The translations under genes and the position numbers were made by a program. DNA of 11,037 nucleotides from the NCBI GenBank assembly GCA_900765165.1, contig CAAFQR010000090.1:1-11037 (forward strand), in the 5' to 3' direction. Each line of letters starts with the position of its first letter. Within the stretch, counting starts at the first letter, position 1. This stretch comes from Veillonellaceae bacterium (GTDB lineage Bacteria > Bacillota > Negativicutes > Veillonellales > Veillonellaceae). This document shows positions 5,257 to 11,037 of this stretch, piece after piece. The notes under the pieces are model-generated. The model had not been told where the DNA came from. It searched no databases and saw only the letters and a program-made list of their open reading frames with translations.

Positions 5257-8142
5257 GTGGTGGACGTTGTAGATAAAAAGTTAGTTGATAGAATTATTGC
5301 TTACATAACTAACTTAGCATTAGAGAATGGTATAAATATTTCAAATCCTTTGTTAGAATCATTAAATCGGTTGCTGGAGAGGCTACATGGTCAAAGATTG
5401 ATGACTATGGAGTTAATTTCTCTTTTAGATAAACCCGAAGATTTGGCTACAATCCATAGACTAGCAGATATTAATTTGAAAAGATTGTATGGCAGTGTAG
5501 CGACAAAGTCTTTTGAGCGATATGACATTATTTTTATATCGTTAACTTTGATTCAATTGGAAAATTATGACAGTAGTTTTTATAAGCCTGTAGAGGAAAC
5601 TTACTGGGGGGCATATAAAGCCCATTCTACGCAAAATCTTAATAATTTTATTCGGCAAATACTTGATTATTATAGAAAAACATTGTTTTTTAAGTTTGCA
5701 AATCAAGTAGGAACTTCGTATTCACAGTATATTACGTGGCCTTTAGTAAATTGTGTGGTTCCTAAATTATATTTGGGAAAATTCTTTGAATTTATATTTG
5801 ATATCTATAAAGTTAGTTTCAATTGTAAAATACCAGAAACTATTGAGTCTGACTTTAAGTCGATTTTTCAAGGAATAAGAGCCAATTTAAATGTTAGCCA
5901 AGATGGATTAAATTTAGAGCTAACTAACAAGTCATATATTTTGATTGAAAGTACTAAAAATGTTATTGCAATTGAGGCTTACGAATCTGATTTAATCGCA
6001 CTAAGTATTCATGTTTTACGCCTTATTGATAGATATATCACTTTGAATAATGCTGAAGGAGAACCAACATATTTTTTATATGGATTGAAAGAGTGGTCTA
6101 ATGGTTTTCACGTTGATAAAACTGAACATAAAGTAAAATCGCGAAAGAAAGCTAAATTGCGATTGTCTTTGGGCAATAGTAGTAGTGAAATCTGTGCGGA
6201 ATTAATTCCACCTGTACATCAGTTGAGTTTTGGGGATTATACAGATCTTCGTATTGAAATTGTTAATGACGATGAGCTTTTATTTAGTAACCGAAAACTC
6301 TATGTTGAAGAAATTTCTGATGGTTGTCTGGTGGAGTCGGATCCTATTAAGATTAAAAAGCCTTTAGGTAAATTAGAGTATCGGTTGTTAAAAGGAGATA
6401 AACTTTTATATACATCGGCAGATACATTGTATAGAAAGACAATTGCATTTGCTTCTACTGGTAAGGAAATAAAGCGACGTCTAAATTTTGAAGGCGAAGT
6501 TTATTTCTTCTTTGATGCAAAGGATAATATCTTTAAAAACTACTCTAATTTAGAATATTATCTAGTTTCTAAAGTAGATGTTTCACTGAATGACACTTAT
6601 ACAATTGGTGAAGATACGTACTCGTTTGTTAAAGCTGTGGATCCATTTTTGTTTGGCGATAGAGTTGATTATGCGAGTTTAGTAGATTCTCGAAGTTCTC
6701 GGCATTATGATATTTATAGAAATATATCACGGTTAGTTTTTGAATTAGAGAAGAAAACGCAACAGGTGTATATAGAAATTAATAACGTGAAAAAACCAAT
6801 TTCTGATTTTAAATTTTCTGAAATTGTTGAGAATAATGTCGTTAAATATGAAGTCGATATATTGATACCACCTAATTGTTTAAATTGTGTGAATTTAATA
6901 TTGGGTAATACACGTGGAGGAAAAACACTTGCTACATTTTTTGTATTCGTAGATGGTTCATTTGAGTCGCAGTGTATTTCTAAAGGCAATGGTATATATG
7001 ATTTAAGCGTAAAGAGCTCTTGGGGAAATATTCAATTAGAAAATGTTGACTCAACTAAATTTTCACATAGTCAGATGGAGATTTATAAGCAAGGTAGAAA
7101 ATTTTACTATATAATTCCTTGGGAATTTGATTTGTTTCGTTTAGATGATGCAGCATGGCGTATCTGGAATAATTATGAATATATTTGGTATGAAGATATA
7201 GGCGTTGATACAGTTTTGACTTGCTGGGGAACACAGATTAAGTCCGCTAGGGTGTTTAGTAAAACTGGCAAATGGTTTGGTGTAAGTGAATTGGAAGAGT
7301 GCCCAGAGTCCTTGTGTTGTAAGTTGAAAATAGGATTTCTTTTGAATTATTTAGCTTATGACATGGTAAAAGTAAAATTTTATGATACTTATGGGAATGT
7401 GGTAAAAACTATTGATATTTTAATGACTGTTGACGTACGACCTACAGAATGCAAACTTACTAACCGTTCTAATGAGGATATTGCTTGGTTTACACCTGTA
7501 TTTTACGGTAGGGGACAGGTGGCTTTAGAAATTTTAAATGCCACTAATGAGAAAGTTTGGGAATTAGGTTGTGTAGAAAGTGGAGTAAAAATAGAATTAC
7601 CTCAGCCTAAATCAGGAAAAATATATAGTTTTGTGCTTTTTCAAAATATTTGGAAGGGCTTTGCAAAAGTTAAAAAAATTCTTTTTTCTTCTAAATATAG
7701 TGTTGTGAATTGGAATAAACTTTCAGGATTGACTTTGATAATAAAAGAAGTGAGTTATCAAGATTGGGATGATATAAATAATACTAAAAAGTATTTAATA
7801 CGAAATGTCGGTGTCAAATTTACACGATGCTGTGAAGATGAATCTTATGAAGGGAAAATTTTCAATAGTTCTTTAGGCAGTATGAAAGAGTTTAAGAAAA
7901 TTAATCCAGTGAAAATATTTTTCGAAAAAGTTAAAGATAATGGAGAAATCGAAGTTAATATTACTACCTTAGATGGAGATGGATTGCTACTAGATAAGGT
8001 TAATGAAAGCATATATGATTCATTAAGTGTAAAAAATGCCGTTGATATTTTTTCTTATACATTGATGACAGATAAAAAGGGGAATTTAAATGAAAAGAAA
8101 AAACCCAATAGATCAATCAAAGCTAATAGAAAACGAATATAG
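5257..8142 (+). CDS. Large protein of unknown function, possible DruH-like defence partner
   Basis: I do not recognise this protein of about 961 residues by sequence. Using numbering from GTG 5251: residues 1-190 look alpha-helical (for example LLESLNRLLERLHGQRLM at 34-51 and GKFFEFIFDIYKVSF at 176-190). From about 300 to 830 there are alternating short hydrophobic strands and turns, suggesting several beta-sandwich domains. The C-terminus (944-963) is lysine/arginine-rich. There is no signal peptide, no membrane segment and no clear catalytic signature. One isolated string, GNTRGGKT (552-559), matches the Walker A pattern but lies within the strand-rich part. Its last 53 bases overlap the helicase start, so the two are co-expressed and probably act together. 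A large uncharacterised protein before a giant DUF1998-type helicase is the layout of Druantia type III (DruH, DruE). Very low GC, about 25% in one counted row, suggests acquisition. Confidence 0.75.
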   Translation: MVDVVDKKLVDRIIAYITNLALENGINISNPLLESLNRLLERLHGQRLMTMELISLLDKPEDLATIHRLADINLKRLYGSVATKSFERYDIIFISLTLIQLENYDSSFYKPVEETYWGAYKAHSTQNLNNFIRQILDYYRKTLFFKFANQVGTSYSQYITWPLVNCVVPKLYLGKFFEFIFDIYKVSFNCKIPETIESDFKSIFQGIRANLNVSQDGLNLELTNKSYILIESTKNVIAIEAYESDLIALSIHVLRLIDRYITLNNAEGEPTYFLYGLKEWSNGFHVDKTEHKVKSRKKAKLRLSLGNSSSEICAELIPPVHQLSFGDYTDLRIEIVNDDELLFSNRKLYVEEISDGCLVESDPIKIKKPLGKLEYRLLKGDKLLYTSADTLYRKTIAFASTGKEIKRRLNFEGEVYFFFDAKDNIFKNYSNLEYYLVSKVDVSLNDTYTIGEDTYSFVKAVDPFLFGDRVDYASLVDSRSSRHYDIYRNISRLVFELEKKTQQVYIEINNVKKPISDFKFSEIVENNVVKYEVDILIPPNCLNCVNLILGNTRGGKTLATFFVFVDGSFESQCISKGNGIYDLSVKSSWGNIQLENVDSTKFSHSQMEIYKQGRKFYYIIPWEFDLFRLDDAAWRIWNNYEYIWYEDIGVDTVLTCWGTQIKSARVFSKTGKWFGVSELEECPESLCCKLKIGFLLNYLAYDMVKVKFYDTYGNVVKTIDILMTVDVRPTECKLTNRSNEDIAWFTPVFYGRGQVALEILNATNEKVWELGCVESGVKIELPQPKSGKIYSFVLFQNIWKGFAKVKKILFSSKYSVVNWNKLSGLTLIIKEVSYQDWDDINNTKKYLIRNVGVKFTRCCEDESYEGKIFNSSLGSMKEFKKINPVKIFFEKVKDNGEIEVNITTLDGDGLLLDKVNESIYDSLSVKNAVDIFSYTLMTDKKGNLNEKKKPNRSIKANRKRI

Positions 8143-10984
8143 AGATTATCTTAAATCCGAATTTAATTTGGCTGATGAGAAATTAAAAGAAAAGTTTGAA
8201 GACTGTTTAGCCAAGGAAGAATTATTCAAAGGTCCTTATTTATCGATTAATCTACCGTTTAAATCGGGCAAAAATTTGCATGAGTTGCAAGATGAAGGTA
8301 TCGTTTGTAAATCTTTCAATCAGTTAAAAGGAACACATCCAGAACGACCGTTATATGCACATCAAGAGGAATCCTTGCGGAAAATTTGTGCCGGGCATAG
8401 TGCAATAATTACGACGGGTACAGGATCTGGTAAAACGGAATGCTTTTTATATCCTATTCTTAATACAATACTGAAAAATATAGAGAAAGATGGTCGTAAG
8501 AAAGGGATAAAAGCATTGTTCTTGTATCCAATGAATGCATTAATCAATGACCAAATTGATCGTGTTCGTAATATGTTAAAAAATACACCGGAGATTACTT
8601 TTGGGTTCTATACTTCTGAGACACCAGATAAAAGAAGCGATGCGCTGGCTAATTATAAAAGTGCTAATGGTAAAGACTGTCCTGAAAACGAAATAATATC
8701 TCGTGAAGATATACGCAATAATCCACCTGATTTACTGTTTACCAATTATTCTATGTTGGAGTATTTATTAATACGCCCCGAAGATATGGTGTTTTTGACT
8801 CCTACATTATTAGATAATTGGCAATTCGTGGTTTTAGATGAAGCACATACTTATCATGGCGCGTTAGGAATTGAGTTGTCGTATTTGCTAAGACGAGTTT
8901 GTGGTTTAGCAAAGAAAACGCCGCAATTTTTGTTAACTAGTGCGACTTTGGGGAGCCAAAATAAATCTGAACAAGATATATTAAATTTTGCTAGAAATTT
9001 AACACCGGCTGAGTTTAATGAAGAAGATATTGTTTTTTCAAAGCGGATTCCTTTTGAGGCTGATGGTAATATTTTTGTAGATGAAACTGATTTTCTAGAA
9101 ATTTTGCGTAACTATGATAATCTTGGTATTGTTAGAAACATTGCTAGTAAATATTTACCTATGGAGCTTTTAAAGTTATTAAAAGTGCCAGGAATAGTTT
9201 TTAACCTTTTGAAAGCAGATGAAAGGGTTGCATCTATCTATAAAATGCTGATGGATGGTCCCATGCTTTATGAGAAGGTTAAAAACGATTTAGCGAAAAT
9301 TCATAAAATAAATATTTCAGATGAATGTTTGACCGTGCTTATTGTCTTAATAAATCGTGCAGAGCTCAATAAAAAACGATTATTTGATATAAAATTTCAT
9401 TCGTTTATTCGTCCTATTTCAGGAATTTATATGACTTTGGATGACAATAAAGAAATGCGGTTAACTCGAACTAATATAATAAACAAACGTAAAGCCTTCG
9501 AGATCGGGCATTGTAGGTATTGTAATGATAGTTACATAATAGGGAAAACGGTTTATGATGAAGAGGATGGCGTTGATAAATTAGTTCAAAATGAAGAAAT
9601 TGATATCTATGATAATTATGGAAATAAAAGTTTCTCTGACGTTGAATATTATCTAATGGATGAACCATATAAAAGGGAGAATTATGGGGAAGATGATGAA
9701 GATGATACAGATAATCTAGGTAAGAGTAGTGATTATAGACCATACGTTATTTGTACAAAATGTGGCAGAATAACGGATATTCAAAAGATAAATGAAAAGA
9801 AATGTAAATGTGGTGATGAGTTTGAAAGAACAGTATATAAGGTTCTTTCGAAAAAAGCTAATTTACGAAATAATATTTTTAAATGTATAAGTTGTGGTCG
9901 AAGTAATACGAGCGGCATTGTTAAGACTCTTCATTTGGGGAAATATGAAGGAACAGCCATAGTTGCGCAAATTCTCTATAAATCTATGGGAGAGCCTAAG
10001 AAGGGAAATGACAAATCCAAAAAGACTACAGTAGGTGGCGGATTTTTCAATGTAAGTAAACGTTTAAATTCTTTAGAGGAGAAAGGTCAGGATTATAGTA
10101 TTTCAAGTAATAATGCCTTTGAATTTGACGTGAGTGATAGTAAACAGATATTAATGTTTTCTGATGGTAGACAACAAGCGAGTTTCGGTGGTTCGTTTTT
10201 ACAACGAAACCATGACAAAATGTTGCGTAAAAGATTACTTTGGGAAGCTGTATCTAATTTACCAGAGGAAAAGAGAGATGTACTTGGGCTTGTTAATGCA
10301 ATAAACCGTTATATGAATAATGAAGAATTATTGCCTGACGAATTAGATGGTAACACTGAGGCTTGGTTAGCGGTATTATTTGAGTTGTTAAAAGTTGATG
10401 GTGTCTTTTCTTGTGAAGGCTTAGGATTAACATATTTTGCCTTACATTTTGTTGATGATGAGGGAAATAAATTCACTGATGAACAGTTTGAAGAATTATT
10501 TTCTGAAATTTTGCAAAAGAAGGGACATAAATTAAATCTTTCTGGTCGCGAGATTAAAGATTATTTTAACGTGATATTTGACTATTTTAAATTTAACTGT
10601 GCTATTTCTTACCGGTCACATGTTGCTGATGAAAAACGTATTGAGGAAATATTGCAGTATAGAAAAGGTAATAATGCTTTTCAACTTATAAAAGTAGAGA
10701 GTGGTAAAGCAAAATACGCTAATCGAATAAAGTCATTTATCCCGCTTACTAATAGAGGAAATAAAGTTTTAGAGTTTACTATGAAAGCCTTTTCCTGTAA
10801 TGCAGATATTGCTAAGTTTATATTAGAAAAAGTTTGGGAATGTATGTTAGAGGGGAAATTTTTTGAGGAAAATGGTAATGCAGCATATCAAATTCCGGCA
10901 GAGAAGTTTATAGCCAAGAGCTATCTTGATGAAGATGTACATTTTTATAAATATAATGGGCCTGTGAATTCAGACCAGTACTGA
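8090..10984 (+). CDS. DEAH-box helicase N-terminal half (DUF1998-type, DruE-like), ends before RecA2
   Basis: A superfamily 2 nucleic-acid helicase subunit of 964 residues. Seen in order: Q-motif-like RPLYAHQEES (86-95), Walker A TTGTGSGKTE (108-117), motif Ia LYPMNALINDQ (145-155), Ib TNYSMLEYLL (218-227), DEAH (250-253) and motif III LTSATLGS (282-289). A long insert carries paired cysteines: CRYC (475-478), CTKC (555-558), CKC (572-574) and CISC (599-602), probably zinc sites. FSDGRQQASFGG (690-701) is the conserved block of giant DUF1998-type helicases. No motif IV-VI is present (nothing like an arginine-finger QRAGRAGR), so the second RecA domain and the DUF1998 region are missing. Three stop codons close this frame by 11008, and the next gene's Shine-Dalgarno follows, so the protein looks split, not simply cut off. 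Start ATG has AAGGGG 7 bases upstream. Candidate role: motor of an anti-phage system. Confidence 0.85.
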   Translation: MKRKNPIDQSKLIENEYRDYLKSEFNLADEKLKEKFEDCLAKEELFKGPYLSINLPFKSGKNLHELQDEGIVCKSFNQLKGTHPERPLYAHQEESLRKICAGHSAIITTGTGSGKTECFLYPILNTILKNIEKDGRKKGIKALFLYPMNALINDQIDRVRNMLKNTPEITFGFYTSETPDKRSDALANYKSANGKDCPENEIISREDIRNNPPDLLFTNYSMLEYLLIRPEDMVFLTPTLLDNWQFVVLDEAHTYHGALGIELSYLLRRVCGLAKKTPQFLLTSATLGSQNKSEQDILNFARNLTPAEFNEEDIVFSKRIPFEADGNIFVDETDFLEILRNYDNLGIVRNIASKYLPMELLKLLKVPGIVFNLLKADERVASIYKMLMDGPMLYEKVKNDLAKIHKINISDECLTVLIVLINRAELNKKRLFDIKFHSFIRPISGIYMTLDDNKEMRLTRTNIINKRKAFEIGHCRYCNDSYIIGKTVYDEEDGVDKLVQNEEIDIYDNYGNKSFSDVEYYLMDEPYKRENYGEDDEDDTDNLGKSSDYRPYVICTKCGRITDIQKINEKKCKCGDEFERTVYKVLSKKANLRNNIFKCISCGRSNTSGIVKTLHLGKYEGTAIVAQILYKSMGEPKKGNDKSKKTTVGGGFFNVSKRLNSLEEKGQDYSISSNNAFEFDVSDSKQILMFSDGRQQASFGGSFLQRNHDKMLRKRLLWEAVSNLPEEKRDVLGLVNAINRYMNNEELLPDELDGNTEAWLAVLFELLKVDGVFSCEGLGLTYFALHFVDDEGNKFTDEQFEELFSEILQKKGHKLNLSGREIKDYFNVIFDYFKFNCAISYRSHVADEKRIEEILQYRKGNNAFQLIKVESGKAKYANRIKSFIPLTNRGNKVLEFTMKAFSCNADIAKFILEKVWECMLEGKFFEENGNAAYQIPAEKFIAKSYLDEDVHFYKYNGPVNSDQY

Positions 10985-11026
10985 AAATTTTAAGAGTGCA
11001 TGATATAGTATTAAGTAACGAAAATT

Positions 11027-11037
11027 GGAGGATGCTA
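11027..11037 (+). promoter_or_regulatory. Ribosome binding site of a further gene beyond the window
   Basis: GGAGG at 11027-11031 is a strong Shine-Dalgarno, about 43 bases after the helicase stop. The ATG at 11032 touches it and is too close, so the real start is probably at or just past the window end. The frame of that ATG is open from 10957 onward. The gene is likely co-transcribed with the helicase and is the natural place for its missing C-terminal half. Confidence 0.6.

Noticed and set aside
8098..8104. AAAAAAC slippery-type heptamer within the gene overlap, suggesting a programmed frameshift fusing the unknown protein to the helicase.
   Set aside because: The heptamer is in phase with the helicase frame, not with the upstream gene, and reaching the helicase frame would need a +1 shift. 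The helicase also has its own well-spaced Shine-Dalgarno and ATG.
9471..9743. Leftward 90-codon frame rich in His and Tyr opposite the helicase.
   Set aside because: The odd composition results from reading the complement of acidic, AT-rich helicase codons; it is fully contained in that gene.
10954..11037. The helicase might simply be frameshifted, continuing in another frame to the window end.
   Set aside because: One frame is open from 10957, but its translation does not resemble the expected RecA2 region. A strong ribosome binding site just before the edge better fits a separate gene. Without the following bases this cannot be fully excluded.

Overview
The window looks like a chromosomal segment from an AT-rich, probably anaerobic Firmicutes-type bacterium. 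The support is strong purine-rich ribosome binding sites, U-tailed hairpin terminators, an archaeal-type phosphoglycerate mutase and a DASS carboxylate carrier. A Negativicutes relative is a guess from gene content, not something the sequence proves. Composition falls along the window: a hand-counted 60-base row is about 57% GC in the first gene (121-180), about 42% in the catabolic operon (2701-2760) and 25% in the large unknown gene (6541-6600). This suggests a core gene, then a metabolic accessory operon, then a more recently acquired block.

Layout. (1) 1-722, +: 3' part of apgM (cofactor-independent phosphoglycerate mutase, glycolysis), closed by a strong terminator. (2) 883-3776, -: a three-gene operon transcribed leftwards. 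In order it encodes a PIG-L-fold protein resembling the GalB hydratase, an RraA/HMG-CHA-aldolase-like protein resembling GalC, and a DASS-family carboxylate transporter; a terminator faces apgM. (3) 3777-3944: divergent control region with a T-N11-A dyad (ATTGT-N7-ACAAT) and many more ATTGT half-sites. (4) 3945-4901, +: a LysR-type regulator, very likely controlling the operon. (5) 4902-5256: about 350 bases without a gene, holding two hairpins/terminators, a 12-base direct repeat, a possible extended -10 promoter and two dyads. (6) 5257-8142, +: a 962-residue protein I cannot assign, mostly predicted beta structure in its middle and C-terminal parts. (7) 8090-10984, +: a large DEAH-box helicase that overlaps gene 6 by 53 bases and has the zinc-cysteine region and FSDGRQ motif of DUF1998-type giant helicases. 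It stops before the second RecA domain. (8) A Shine-Dalgarno sequence at the right edge announces another gene, possibly the missing half.

How the genes may work together. PIG-L hydratase plus RraA-type aldolase plus carboxylate carrier plus LysR regulator resembles the lower part of the gallate/protocatechuate 4,5-cleavage route: hydrate a tricarboxylic enol, then cleave it to pyruvate and oxaloacetate. No ring-cleaving dioxygenase is present, so the cell may import the tricarboxylate or a related acid directly. The right-hand pair (large unknown protein followed by a giant DUF1998-type helicase) has the layout of a type III Druantia anti-phage system (DruH-DruE). Here the helicase appears to be split into two polypeptides. 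That assignment is inference from architecture; the unknown protein was not recognised by sequence.
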